Shown here: piece after piece, positions 46,050 to 58,649 of the stretch | Position numbering within the stretch: position 1 is the first letter of the stretch | Layout of the letters: each line of letters starts with the position of its first letter | The notes under the pieces: generated by a model | The model's input: the letters and a program-made list of their open reading frames with translations, nothing else | Told to the model about the DNA's origin: nothing | Databases searched by the model: none | Source of the DNA: Gambelia wislizenii | Taxonomy: Eukaryota; Chordata; Lepidosauria; Squamata; Crotaphytidae | NCBI GenBank assembly: GCA_030847615.1 | Contig: JAUMIR010000001.1 | Coordinates: 252,219,187 to 252,283,186, forward strand | DNA length: 64,000 nt | Direction: 5' to 3' | Translations under genes and position numbers: made by a program

Positions 46050-48680
46050 AACTCTAATGGGCTCATAAATGGAAATACAATCCTGTACCATATCATGTAA
46101 GCTGGAGCAAATGTCTCAAGAGTTTTTTCCACCTGTATGTCACATCATCTTGGCTTTCCCTCTGAAGGCACTGAAACTTACCATTAAAATAATGCTAATA
46201 CTAATCGTAAATTTCTTAGCCACCTTTCAAGACCTTCATCTTCCCCAGGCTGCTCACAATATTAAAACAAATGCCCTGAGATTCCAAGGTGAGTTGCAAT
46301 TACGGGATGCCTGTTGAAATTCTTTCATAGGAATGTTTTCTCTATGAATGAGCCATTTATAACTATTCCTTACACCAACCACTGATGTGACTTCTGGGTG
46401 AACACATTCACTTCATGTCCACCTGGCCTCCCCCAACCCAGTATCTTCCAAATCTGCTAGCTAACACACCATCCTCAGCCAGAAGGGCTGTTCTCACACT
46501 GGCAAATGCAAATGCATGTCTAAACCATAGATCTCAGTTTCTTTTTATCTTCTAAAGAGGCAGCAGAAGTGGAAACACAAAAGCAGTGTGCTTCCACTGG
46601 AACATCTAAGAAGATTTTTTTTTTTTGATACTGTACAGTGCAAGCTGGGGTCAATTCTTTAGATGGTCCAGCCCCCTGTCTGAGTGATACAATAATGAAA
46701 GGACTCACATTAGCATTCTGAGCAAAGCTCTATAGTTTATCTGTAATTAACTCAAATCTTGCAAAAAACCAGGAGATTTACATGCAATAAAGTGTATGTG
46801 TACATATGTGCATGAATGCATGCACACACACCCCTCCCTTTATAATGCAGATAACATGTCTTAATATAAACATTTAATCTTTTAGTGTTTTAAAGTGACA
46901 AAAGTGGGGTGCATGAGAAATTAGTATCTTCCCTCACTGGCTATATGGTATACATTTCTGATTAGACATAGTGGAATGTGGCAAATAGCATTCCTGTGAG
47001 ATGTTTTATTTGTTTGTAGATCCCACTCCCAGTTGAATTCATCTAATGCTAAAGTCTGCTAAGGACCACTGGAGTCCAATAATTTGAAGCATTGGCAAGA
47101 GAAATGTGTCCGCTTGTCAAAAGTGTGGCTATCAATTAAAAACTGTAAATGTATTTTTCCTTACATTGTGTTTTGCGTAGATCAGTCATTAAGTGATGTA
47201 TGCAGGATTTCAGAGACTGATTTTGTACTGAGCTACAGAATCTTAAAAAAGAATCACCCTACGAAGAAGGGCATGGGAACAGAAGCCACAACTGTTTTAA
47301 AGGTGTACGTCCAGAACAATTGTGTTGAAAATACCATCACCTTAGAGATCCCCTTATCTATACATGTAGATTGTTTTTAAAAAATCATTCAATGGGTCAT
47401 CTTAACAAACCTGGGTTGGGTTTGTTTTTGTTAGGTGGCTTAGCAAGAATTGCAAGACAGCTGCTAAATAGGAATGGGAAATAATGAAACAGTTGAAAAA
47501 TACAGTACATAAAAAGCTAGCAGAAGGATGCAATTATACTGCTCAGTAGAAGAATCTAATTTAGTGGGGGAAACTCAGGAGCAAAGGTAGTTGTTTTTTC
47601 TTTGATACAAGCACATAACTCTCATTAGTGTTAATAAGACTTGTGTGCACGTATCGAGGGGAGCATGCTTTTGCAGAGATTAACACTACCTTGTTATGGC
47701 GACTAAAGGAGGCTCTGTCACTCAAAGGATCTGTCTCTGCTGGTTAATTAAGCAGGAGCCTCTGTTGTCAATCTTGGGAGGACCCACTTCCTCCTCTACC
47801 TCCAGCCAGGTTGACACAAAGCCAATTGTCAAATGTCAAGAACAACAAAATGGATGATAGCAACGTTAAAAGCAAAGTATGGGAGACAAGCTCCAACCTC
47901 CCAGTGCCCCAGGCTGAAGGGATACAGGCTTTGACATAGCTACAAGAAATATCAGATTGATTTCTTGCAGATACAGCTCAGCTTTGGAAAGTGTGGCTAA
48001 AGCTAGCTTCCAAAGAAAGGATTTATGAAATATCAGCGGCACATATTCATTAGCTTGTCTTAGGGAAGAAGCCAAAATGTATGAATAAGAGCAAGCCCAC
48101 AAGATAATAAAGGCTCTTTTCCCTTCTGAATGCCTGCTAGAGATATTATGCCAGCAGAAGGCCCAATCGATAAAAGAGAAAGCTCAGGACAACACTGCAA
48201 TCAGCAACATGCCTTTCTGCTCCGAAGTGGAACACGCAGGGCAGGGAAGCATTTTCTCACTGGCTACACATGCAGCAGATTTCCTCCAACAGTAAATTTC
48301 CTCCAACTGTCAAGAAAAAAGGCAAATATGTTCTTTACCATTCTACAACACATGTTCATGGCTCTTTTGGGGGAACCAGAAGCCAGAAATCTGCAGAATT
48401 CTAGACTTTTATGAATGAGCTAGTATTCTGGTGCATACTTGCTGACTAATCACAGTACCAATGGGAGTGAGCAAAGAAACCACGAGCAGAAACCCCAGGC
48501 TCTTTTTCTGGTAGAGGGGAAACAAGCCAGATTATGAGTTCTTGCCACATTTTTGAAATCAAACTAAACAAACCATAGACTGAAAGTTCATGGTTTGTTT
48601 AGCCACCCTAGTTGCAACAAGACCAAGTGAACTGTGGGCACAACCACACTGCTCTTTAATGGTTGTGTAATCTGTGAATT
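46050..48680. other. Unassigned sequence
   Basis: No exon or repeat family recognised. A 98-codon frame at 47084-47380 has no identifiable motif or splice context. Confidence 0.4.
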
Positions 48681-48681
48681 A

Positions 48682-48723
48682 GGTGTTGTTGCTGTGTGCC
48701 TTCAAGTCATTTCTGGCTTATGG
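48682..48723 (-). mobile_element. tRNA-derived SINE, tail fragment only
   Basis: ggtgttgttgctgtgtgcct then tcaagtcatttctggcttat is the BovB-type tail of the 6676 family, ending abruptly at 48723. Confidence 0.75.
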
Positions 48724-49103
48724 GGCTTATCTATATGATGGAAAAACATCCGGCAAAAAGTGGCAAGAATGTGGGCAGAATACCTTTTGTTTAGATGAGC
48801 TCTTGCCAGGATTCACCATATCAAGAAGGAGGGGGGCTAAAAACTCCATATAGAACACTATAACAGCCTTCGCTGTTTCTCACAATCCTTTTTAAAGGAG
48901 GCTAACAATCAGGAGAACACCTGGACAAATGAGTCTTTAGTTAATGGTGGATACACCCTATGACAAGCATGAAGATGAGTGAATAGGATGGGAACCTGAA
49001 AGGAAGCAATCCCAGAGCAGGAGACTGTAATGGGAGGGTTTCTGGGTGTTTGAAGGCATGTATGACAGTGAGAGTTGTCAGTTGGCCATTGGAGCTGAAG
49101 GCT

Positions 49104-49120
49104 CTGTGTGTGTGTGTGTG
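49104..49120. repeat. (GT)n microsatellite
   Basis: Short perfect gt tract. Confidence 0.9.
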
Positions 49121-49250
49121 TTTGCAGTGAAATCTTAGTGGAAGCTTGTGTGCTTTATGAGTGAGGTTTGAATCCTGGAATACTGTATAGTGTGCAGAGG
49201 TTGGAAGTCTGGATGTGAATGAAGGTTGATTGAACAAAGAGTGAATGAGT

Positions 49251-49761
49251 CTGGGGGGTCGTTTACACGGGCAAATATTCCCCTAAATATACCGCTAAGA
49301 TAGCTCATAGTTCCCACGGATCGCAGCACAGCATCGCCTCATTCAGAAGGGGGGAAGGTAAAACACCAAACTATAGCGTGACAGGGGATGTCGCTATTTT
49401 TGCAGGAATATTTGCAATGTAGCGCTTTATTGGCAGTGTAAACTAGCATTCCGCTAAGGGTTAAAGCACAGCTGCATTGTGATTGGTTGATGATGCAGGG
49501 GTGGGCTTAAAAGAGGGGCAGGGAGGAGGAGGCAAAGATAGTAGCCATTAGAGAAGAAACTGGCAAAAATCCTGTCTGCTATTTTGCGAGCCAGTTTGGG
49601 GAAAAAAAAAAAGGATTCTCAACAACTTTCATTCAGGGAGCATTCCTTCTCATCCTCTCTGCTGTTTTGAAAGTATGTAAAAGCTCGTTCGTCACTTTTA
49701 TCCTGTGCACGGGGGTGGGAGAGAAACCATTTCACAAAGGGCTGTAGCAAGCTGAACTGCT

Positions 49762-49800
<39 letters not shown>

Positions 49801-49817
49801 TTGGGGGAGGGAGGGAG

Positions 49818-49859
<42 letters not shown>

Positions 49860-50107
49860 AGCTGGAAAAACTTGCGATCTACGGCATGGCAGCAAGGTCT
49901 TTTAGCAGAGAGATTACTCCCCCTCTGCTTTATGGAGTGAGTTCATTTACAGGCAGATTTACAGAGACACACAGAGCCACACCCCCACACTTATTCAAGT
50001 CTGAACTTCAAAGCGACATAATTAGAAAAAAAACCTGACTGGCACAGCTGCGGAAAATAATTAAACCACAAGTTGCCGCAATAAATCTGCTGTGTAAACC
50101 GGCCCTG
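49251..50107. mobile_element. Non-autonomous DNA element with gtttacac termini (hAT-like)
   Basis: The left terminus ctggggggtcgtttacacgg is inverted, with a few mismatches, in the right terminus ctgtgtaaaccggccctgg. The body is rich in CpG and has no coding frame. It contains a (CT)n/(GA)n inverted repeat at 49768-49858. No clear target duplication is visible, so the superfamily is tentative. Confidence 0.6.
49768..49858. repeat. (CT)n - G-rich - (GA)n inverted repeat
   Basis: The (ct)n tract at 49769-49798 is followed by gcttgggggagggagggagg (49799-49818) and a (ga)n tract at 49821-49858. CT and GA arms can pair. The purine strand from 49803 is continuous, and the four G runs at 49803-49820 form a G-quadruplex motif with one-base loops. 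Confidence 0.95.
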
Positions 50108-50109
50108 GG

Positions 50110-50312
50110 TTATAAGGGAAGGTATTAGAATAACCAAAGGTAAATTGGTGTGCTAGGATATTTATGATTGGTTATTATCAAGTGACAGACTGTCCAGATA
50201 CTGCAATATTATAAGCACAAGATTTCCTAATTGATGTTCCATCTTTATTCCTTCAATAAACCAATCCTTTGTTGTTTTGTTCAGGTCCAGACTCTTAGTG
50301 ATTCATTCAACA
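50110..50312 (+). mobile_element. Possible LTR 3' part (R-U5-like)
   Basis: The segment has tattccttcaataaaccaat (an AATAAA signal), a pyrimidine/thymine-rich stretch and a terminal ttcattcaaca. Shortly after comes agttggtggcatgcttac, which could be a primer-binding-site region. The 5' border is not defined and the hAT-like element lies upstream, so this is only suggestive. Confidence 0.35.
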
Positions 50313-50446
50313 TCTAGATAGTTGGTGGCATGCTTACCAGAGTAACACCACAGTTCCATACATATTTGGTTAAAAAGGTTCATTCTTGGTTCAAGTAAAA
50401 AGGACAGGGTGAATCTGAAGGTAGGGTGACAAGATCAGGACATCAA

Positions 50447-51286
50447 AATTCAGAATGACCTGGATAGACTGGAGAGCTGGGCCAAAGCTAACAAAATGAA
50501 ATTCAATACGGAGAAATGTAAGGTACTGCATTTAGGGCGGAAAAATGAAATGCATAAATATAGGATGGGAGAGACCTGGCTGAACGAGACTACGTGCGAA
50601 AGGGATCTAGGAGTCCTAGTAGACCACAAGTTGAACATGAGCCAGCAGTGCGATGCGGCAGCTAAAAAGACCAATGCGATTTTGGGCTGTATCAATAGAA
50701 GTATAGTGTCTAGATCAAGGGAAGTAATAGTGCCACTCTATTCTGCCTTGGTCAGACCTCACTTAGAATAATGTGTCCAGTTCTGGGCACCACAATTAAA
50801 AAAGGATATTGACAAATTGGAGCGTGTCCAGAGAAGGGCAACTAAAATGGTGAAAGGTCTGGAAATGATGCCTTATGAGGAGAGACTTAGGGAGCTGGGT
50901 ATGTTTAGCCTGGAAAAAAGACGGTTAAGAGGCGATATGATAGCCCTGTTTAAGTATTTGAAGGGGTGTCATGCTGAGGATGGAGCAGGCTTGTTTTCTG
51001 CTGCTCCAGAGACTGGAACACGGAGCAATGGGTGCAAGCTCCAGGAACAGAGATTCCACCTCAACATTAGGAGGAACTTTTTGACAGTAAGAGCTGTTCG
51101 GCAGTGGAACACACTCCCTCGGAGCGTGGTGGGGTCTCCTTCCTTGGAGGTCTTTAAACAGAGGCTGGATGGCCATCTGTCGGGGATGCTTTGATCGTGA
51201 TTTCCTGCATGGCAGGGGGTTGGACTGGATGGCCCTCGTGGTCTCTTCCAACTCTGCAATTCTATGATTCTATGATTCTATGATCA
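50447..51286 (+). mobile_element. Young CR1 LINE, 5' truncated, ORF2 C-terminus with a single nonsense codon
   Basis: This is the same region and family as 16752-17610. One reading frame runs from about 50450 to 51194, broken only by TAA at 50769-50771, where the sister copy has Tyr (HLEYCVQFW). After it come [29 protein letters not shown] and [16 protein letters not shown]. Many CpGs remain (gcgaaagg, gtgcgatgcggc, tcggagcgtgg), so it is younger than the 16.7-kb copy. The 3' terminus with gattctat octamers is at 51260-51286. Confidence 0.92.
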
Positions 51287-51289
51287 GAA

Positions 51290-53080
51290 GGTAGAGGTGG
51301 CCAGGCTGAATATTTCGGTAAAACTAGCTTGCGTGTTTGAGGTTCCCTTGGGGTTTATGTCACCACACACCCATCTTATTCAGCCCAGTTAGTCCCACAG
51401 CAGAGAAGGCCCTTCTCTCCAGTACAGCACAACCCATGCACTACATGCAGCCATACAGCAAGCCAGTCATTCCTTTTAGGACATAAACACTATGGCTAGC
51501 TACATGGAAGACAGCAATTTCTCACCTCCTTTGGCACTGTGATGTTTTTATTTACTTCTCAGGTGACATGGATTTTTAAATTTCATTTAGGCATTTTTGT
51601 GCCACTCTAGCATGTTATCTTTTCCTGATAGTGACATTTCTCATTCAGTTGCTCATTCACTACAATGGCAACTCATAATCTGAGGAATAAATGAGAAGTG
51701 ACCATCAAGAATTCCACATTGGAATGTCATTATATCAGTCAAAGACAAAACCAAACAACACAAAATTTCAGTTCAGATCCAATCCTTCCTCTCTTTTCCC
51801 TCTTCTCTTTCAAACTTTTATGTAACATCTGAACAAACGACCGAGTCCTTAGTATTCTCCTGCTTTAAATGTTATGGGAAGGATGGCGCTTAAGAAATCA
51901 GGAAAGCTTCACTGAATTCTGGGTGCATGAGGTGAGGAGGAAGAGGAGGGTCAAATTAAGATTATATCATCATATGGAACATTCCCAGTCCAATAAACAA
52001 TGGTTTATGGAACTGGGACTGTTGTGCTGGAATGGAGGAGGAAGATCTGAAACACAGCACAGTAAAATACTCACACTCCTTGGGACAGAACGTGACAGAG
52101 AAACCCAGGCAAATATTTTAAACAATTCCACAGTATGATACTGTAACTGACAGAAAAATCAATGGCTGCGATGAATGAAAATGTGTTGATAAATATCACA
52201 TATCTGTAACCAATTTGTAAATAATTTGGCCACTGAACAGAGCTCTTCCCTTTATTCTCAGTCTGTAAATTAACCATAAATATTCCAAACCTGTTCACTA
52301 TTTGTATTTGTACATCAGATCCATGGTGGAATGGCAATGATCTAAATTGAACTCAAAGAAGCCCTCCCTTCTCCAGCCATCCTTCCATGATTTCAACATT
52401 TGCTATACAAGCAAAGCTGTTTGGATCATGGTATAATGATACAAAATGGTTGATACCAGGCAGGCAACCAACAACATCATACAGGGTTGCTAGCAAACTG
52501 TGTCAGCATAATTCAGGTCAAGCTATGCAATTGCATCAAATCAGAATATTGTTCAGAAATTGCAGGCAGTCTTATTGAAATTTGCAATGCTTTTGTCAAA
52601 TCTGCTAAATGTTCTTCTGTGAAGTGTGAGAGCTTTCAGTGCCATGCAACCACTGTTTTGTAGTTCTTAAAAAACATTTTAACCCATTTATGTCAAGCCA
52701 TCTCATATAAATCATATCCAATCCCACAACATCTTTCTACACCAAACCTCTACCACGAACTTTTGAAAATTTTCTCCTTTCTGTTTCATTACCGATCAGA
52801 AGAACAGTAGCTTTAATACAACAAAACCATGATGCAATGCAAATGAAATACGCATGAGCAAAAATGTCTCAGGTCTTGAATTAAAAATGAGCTGAGAGAG
52901 CACTGAAGGTTGAACGCAAACACAGAAATAGGTCATGAAAAGTTTGGCAGAAATCTGTTACTCAGGGCCATGAAAAGCTAATTGACAACAAGATTTCTCC
53001 TGTGGGTTTTCTACACCTCCGGAATATGCCTGAGTGCAATTTACAACAAATGGTTACTCGAGGCTGCCATCTTATATGTA
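51290..53080. other. Unassigned sequence
   Basis: No exon or repeat family recognised. Confidence 0.4.
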
Positions 53081-53084
53081 TTTA

Positions 53085-53145
53085 CCTGGGAACAAACTCC
53101 ACTGCACTCAGTGGGACTGAACTTCTGAGCTGATATGTTTATGAT
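53085..53145. repeat. Short palindromic repeat (cactcagtgggact)
   Basis: cctgggaacaaactccactg and cactcagtgggactgaactt form the inverted core of a common reptile repeat also hinted at 33755-33850. Confidence 0.5.
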
Positions 53146-53269
53146 GTTGGTTCTCCCTGTGATACAGTGCAGAAAGAAAAAGGAGCCTTGATCCACAAGA
53201 CCCCCCCCCCGCCAAGTTCTTATTCTACTGTGCCCAGTGGGCAACTGCAATATCATTTGCTGCACCCCT

Positions 53270-53630
53270 CCCTTGCTATTGTTGTTTGTACAGGTCGCTC
53301 TCCCGCCCCCGTTTATGCAGGATTGGTACTTGTAGTTTTGCTTACCTGCGGCTGGGTGGGGGGAAGGTCTCTTTAGGCATCTAGCAGACTATCGAGTTGC
53401 ACTGGAGGTGGTCTCTCTAGGCATCAGGAGGGCCTTCAGTTCAACTCTATGGTCTTTCCGCTGGAAGTTGACCAAAGTCTTGTTAGAAGCCTAGAGAGGT
53501 TTCCTCTCTAGGGATTTTCTAGATTCTCCAGTGCAATTCTATAGTACTCTATGGTGGTTCACTATTATACATGGTTTCATGTATCTCTATTAAGTCTGGG
53601 AACCTATTCCCTGCAGATACTGGGGGCAAT
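53270..53630. mobile_element. Tigger/pogo-like element, diverged
   Basis: It shares ggtggttcactattatacat, ggtttcatgtatctctatta and aacctattccctgcagatac with the order seen inverted in 22783-23002. It also has a ctctctaggcatc block present twice, at 53348 and 53412. Confidence 0.55.
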
Positions 53631-53633
53631 GTG

Positions 53634-53867
53634 TATATGCCTTCCAGTCATTTCTGACTTATGGCAACTTCAAGGCAAGCCTATCACAGGGTTTTCATGG
53701 CAAGATTTGTTCGGAATGGGGTTGTCCTTGCCTTCCTATGAAGCTAGGAGAGTGTGATTTGCCCAAGGTCACCTGGTGGGTTTCCATGGCCGAGCGTGGA
53801 TTTGAACTCATGTCTCCTGGAGTTCTAATTCAATACTAAAATTACTACACCATGCTGGCTCCCCCTT
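53634..53867 (-). mobile_element. tRNA-derived SINE with BovB-type tail
   Basis: Same family as 6676: tail ccttccagtcatttctgact, body ttgcccaaggtcacctggtg and head ctacaccatgctggctccc on the plus strand. Confidence 0.85.
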
Positions 53868-53869
53868 GC

Positions 53870-56800
53870 TGTTACTTCTTTCTAATTTGACTTGCCTCAA
53901 TCCTCCACCCCCCTCATTCATTTTCAGAAGAATAATATTGTATGACTAATATTTGTTAATCTCTTGACCCCCTTTCATTTCAGTTTTCCTGATGAAAGCA
54001 TACTCTTGATTTATAAAAGACAGTTTAACATTTTCAGCATTATTTTCTCAAGCTATAAATTTCAGTCATATTTTCCTCCCCGCTCCTCCCAGTAATAAAG
54101 ATGGAAATGAAACTCCTTTCTCATTCTTTCCCTTCAGTCATACAATTTCCTGTCACCTTAATACTGCTGTTCTACAGCCATGCTGGTGGGAATTGAGAAT
54201 ACACTGACCAGTGATATTTAGAAGTAAAGAACAACAGGATATAGGAGCAGAAAGTGGAAATCATGATAAAACCCAAGGGCCTAAGGATGCAGCAGGCAGA
54301 AGCTTTATGTCCTAAGAAATAGGAAATGGCTAAGGTCAGCCACAACACCACAGATTTAGCAAGTTTTCCTCCTCTAGTTTTCTGTCACATGATGCCAAGT
54401 GACAACAGTAACAGCATAGTTCACTCTTCATTGTCATTTTGTTCTTTTGAAACCCAAGTCAATTTTTGACAGGGTTGGAAATGTTATCAATTCATAGCTG
54501 GGCAGGAGAAGGTTATTTCTGAAACACTGTAGGTTGGCCTAGCATCAGTGTGCATCATAACATTAAAACAGAGCACCTGAAGTTAGTGCCCTCCAGAGGG
54601 CAAAGGCACTATGCTTCCCTCACGGATCAGTAAGCCCTTATCATCAATATGTTACATGCATCTCTTATCACAGGCAAACAAATTAGTACCTACATCTTCC
54701 AGTAAGTATGAATAAAATTTATATTTAGTACTTCAGAAACATATAGTTAACAATGCAAGTGACTGGTTAGTATTTAGTTGCAGTATACTTTGGTAGTATA
54801 AATAGATCTCCTCAGTGGTTACTGGTAATCTCCATTCAAACATCACATGGAACATGGGCATGCACTGTGTAAGGGAAGAGGCACTAGCATATTTTCAAAA
54901 ACAGAACAAAGGAGGTATTGAGATATGTAATGTTTGATTTTAGCAATTAATACGTTAAATACACACACAGCAAAGGTGAAAGGAATATCTATTCTTTACT
55001 TAGCTTAGGAGAAGGAAAATAAGGCATTGTTTATACAGAATCTGTTTCAAAACATCAGTAAGACCTAGGTGTATGCATATTTGTGAAGTTTCTCCTCTTG
55101 GAAAATGTGGCCTTGGGTTTGGTACAATACCTTCTGAGCACCATTTTGCACGAAGCTTTTATTGGATGTGTTTGTTGCATTTATTGGTGGAACTGGTAGA
55201 ATGCCTCTTCCATTCTGTAGAATGGTGGTCCCCCAATTGCAAAGACACAGGTCAGCTTTCAGAAGGCCCAACACAAGACAAATGATTGCTTTCATCTCCT
55301 GGTGTAAAAACAGGGTCTTGTAAAGCCTTCTGGATAGAGGGCTCCTACTCCTAGCACTCAAGGCTATTCCATTTCACACACACACAAACACAAAGAATCT
55401 GCTTAGTACATGTTACCAAATGCTCTTTTTTTTCCTCATGGCAAAAATAACCCCAAGAAAGAAGAGGTGTAAAAACATGAGGGCTAAAAATTTTCTGGAT
55501 CTTGTTCATAAGACTCCATGAATGAGGCAGTGAGATGCTGAACTCCAGGGATGTGACACCACAATCCCCCTCATCCCCAGCATGCCACAATGCCCATTGA
55601 TAACAGCAAGCAGAGGGTGGAAATTTGGAAGTGGAAGAATGAAGGCTACCTTAAGGGACCAATTCACAGTCTCTGGGCTTGTTTCGATACTGCTTTCACA
55701 GTTTAGGATCCCTACAGCTCAGCTTCTTCCTATACAGTTAAGATGTACATGAAATGTACTGATCTTCTTTCCATACAAAATACATTATGAGTAGTGCCAT
55801 GAGCTCTGGGAAAAGAAGAGGGTCCACTCAGTAGTTGCTTCCCATATTTCTGCTGCCACTGCTAGAAATTGACAGCACTGAGGAAACTGAATTCTAAGGA
55901 GTCTTGTGAAAATTCACAAGACTAAGGAGTCTTGTGAAAATTCAAAATATGACCATTCTGAAGAATAGGTCTGTTCTGAGAGCCAACAAGAGAAACCCTG
56001 ACATATAAGCAGCCCTGTAAAATGCCCCTGGCAGGTGTGGTTACATGTGAGCTTTTAGTACAATACAAATTAGTACAATACTAATCCTATATGCCATTGT
56101 TACCATGAGCCCCCTTCTCCTTTTCTTAGCTTCTTAACTGTTCTTTAAAGTCACCTTCATTTTCTTATTCAAGGAAAAGCATAATATCAACTGACTACCC
56201 AAGACCAATATCTGCAAAAAGCTGAACCTTTCTGTCAACAAGTTGCTACCATATTTCTGATCAAATTGCATAGCAGGCTATGTTTAACATCCGTTAAAAA
56301 TTCATACATGGTTTCTGCCTGTATTAATCTTTACTTCTCATAATTGAGCCTCAGCAGCACTTCAGGCCCAGAAAGTACAAAAATGAGTAGCAGTGCAGCT
56401 GGATACCTTTGCTCCTTAATTGAAATGACTTCTAACCTAGCTCCAAACATTCATAGAACATCTTTCCCCCCCCTTTTTTTTTCTTTCTTTAAACTACGAG
56501 TAGTTATAAGTGATTCAGAAAATAGCACCTTTCCCTCTGAGTTCTCCCTGGCATTTGCTTCTGATGCTCTGAGCTGTAACTATGTCAGAGTTCAGAAGCT
56601 AAATAAGATCAGGCCTTGGAGGGAATTTCTCAAAATAATAAGTAGACAGGTCCAGAACGTAGCCATGACACATGGCAGACACCCATGCAACCTTATTTAA
56701 GAAACTCTAAATATGCAATTAAGGCAAATGAAGAATAGCTTCTTGCCAGAAGGCAAGCACCTATCTAGCTGAGGGCAGAGAGTACATATTAAACCTGCAT

Positions 56801-57200
56801 GGAAAGTAATTGCTGACTAGCCAGGGCTGTCCCTCTGTTAACAGGTCACCCTGTGAGACCCAGAGGCTAGTTCAAAAACTAGCTCTGGGATAGCAGCAAC
56901 AGAACTAAGATGACAGCATAACATGTTTTACAAAGGAGAAATTTAGCAAAGGTTGTCAAATCCAGAGTTCTGAAGTGATGTAAATCAAAAGCATAGGGCA
57001 GATTACTGGAGAAATAGAGGGAAAAGGCTGACACAGCACCAAAGTGCACCCTGGGAATGCAGGTTCCTGGACTTCTAACTGGTACAAAGAATTGAGCACC
57101 TCTGCAGATATTTCTATGGACAGAGGACTGTTTTCTTAGAATCCTGTTTCTTAGGCTTGGCTGGTCTGCATTCTCATGACTTTTGGCAGTGCCCAAGACA
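53870..57200. other. Mostly unassigned sequence
   Basis: No exon recognised. There is a (ca)n-like run at 55376-55392, a T/C homopolymer stretch at 56465-56482, and a 28-bp tandem duplication at 55894 described separately. Confidence 0.4.
55894..55944. repeat. 28-bp tandem duplication
   Basis: The block ctaaggagtcttgtgaaaat-tca is present at 55894 and 55922, identical over 23 bases. A small hairpin, cttgtgaa-aa-ttcacaag, spans the junction. Confidence 0.9.
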
Positions 57201-57206
57201 ACACAT

Positions 57207-57300
57207 TTTTATTTATTGAATTTATACCCTGCCTTTCTCCCAGGATGGGATCCAACAGCTGACTCAAACCACAAAAAAGATAATCCTTTTAAATCAGGGA
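57207..57300 (-). mobile_element. LINE/SINE L2-type 3' terminus
   Basis: On the minus strand the sequence ends gggagaaaggcagggtataa followed by attcaataaata, the L2-group terminus. Confidence 0.6.
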
Positions 57301-57321
57301 ATCTCCCAGATTGTAATAATG

Positions 57322-57323
<2 letters not shown>

Positions 57324-57361
<38 letters not shown>
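57324..57361. repeat. (AT)n microsatellite
   Basis: About 19 perfect at units. Unlike the tracts at 34.0-34.5 kb, no Helitron-like end abuts it. Confidence 0.95.
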
Positions 57362-57363
<2 letters not shown>

Positions 57364-58084
57364 GTTATTAAGAGCAGATTCAAAGCACTAGAAAAGTGTC
57401 CTTACCGGAACCTGTGAGAGAACTTAAGAGCAACAGAAAAGGGGAGCCCAGTGCCTTCCCTTGATTGAGAATCCAGCCATGAGAAATATTGTCAGAAGGC
57501 TTATGGGAGGACATTTTCTGCATGACACTTAAAGTCTCATGGTGAAATGCTAGGAGTGTTTTTCCACTCCTCCTACCCCAGTACCACCCTCTTCAGAGCT
57601 CACAGGGAAGGGAGGGGAAGGGAAACTGGAAAGAGTCCAAGAAGGAACAATATTTGCTGTAGGGACTGTTGTTTATGGATGCATATATGGGTCCGCAAGT
57701 GTGTATATGTGGTAAGAAGCTAAGAAGAAAAGATGAAGTGTAAGAGCACTGTCTTCTCTTTTGTCCCCATAGTTATATCTAACGATTTTGGAAGCAAACA
57801 CGACAAGCATCAGTATTAAAAACTATCACAGCAGCTATATATGAGAAAGCTCACATTGACATGCCACCTTGTCAGATTCCTTAGAATCTGGGCAAAGTGG
57901 GGGCTTTGGGTCGCATGCAGCACTTGAGAGCCCAAAGGTGCAGCCCCTGACATTCCGTGAAGCTCTCCCCCAAACTCCTTCCAATTTTTTAAAAAATGGG
58001 CAATTTTTCACCCCAACAGCTCAAAGCTTATGCAAAAATAGAAATTTTGCCCCACATCCCATGAAGGCCTATCCACAGACACCA

Positions 58085-58640
58085 AAATAATATTTATATA
58101 CCGCCCTTTGGTAATCCAATCAGGGTGGTTCACAGCATTAAAAAAACATACAAGTAAAATAATATACTCCCCTCCCACTTTAAAAAGTTATTAAATCAAT
58201 TTACAAATTAAAACAAGAATTAAAACATTTGATAAAACACATATAAATATCTACATATCTACATTTGGCAATAACAGCAGATCCCCAGCGATATTCAGTT
58301 CTGTTAACAAAGAAGGCTGTGGGAACTCTCCTGAAGGAGGGGGGAGTTCCTGAGGCCAGGATAATCTATTCTGGAAAGGCCTGCTGGAAGAGATCCATCT
58401 TGACAGCCTTTTTGAAGCTGTCCAAAGATGTCAATTGATGGACCTCATCCGGCAGGCCATTCCATAGTCGGGGGGCAACAACAGAAAAAGCCCTCTGGGA
58501 GGTAGCCGAAAGCCTCGACTTTTTGGTTTTGAGGCTGCAGCAAATTCCTCCCAGAGGATGGGAGTGCATGGGGCGGATTATAAGGGAGGAGATGGTCCCT
58601 GAGATAGCTTGGACCCAAGCCATTTAGCGCTTTAAAGCAA
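58085..58640 (-). mobile_element. L2-type LINE 3' part with ORF2 C-terminus
   Basis: Minus-strand frame 58623-58366 ends AFSVVAPRLWNGLPDEV ... SFKKAVKMDLFQQAF, the conserved C-terminus of L2/CR1-group ORF2. It is followed by a 3' UTR of about 280 bp ending accctgattggattaccaaa then gggcggtatataaatatt. The frame is open for 85 codons but lacks the rest of the protein. Confidence 0.8.
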
Positions 58641-58649
58641 AAAGGCCCC

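Noticed and set aside
56575..56640. Second 5S-like fragment (ttcagaagctaaataagatc)
   Set aside because: The similarity to 5S is confined to about 35 bases and no SINE tail follows, so chance similarity is possible.
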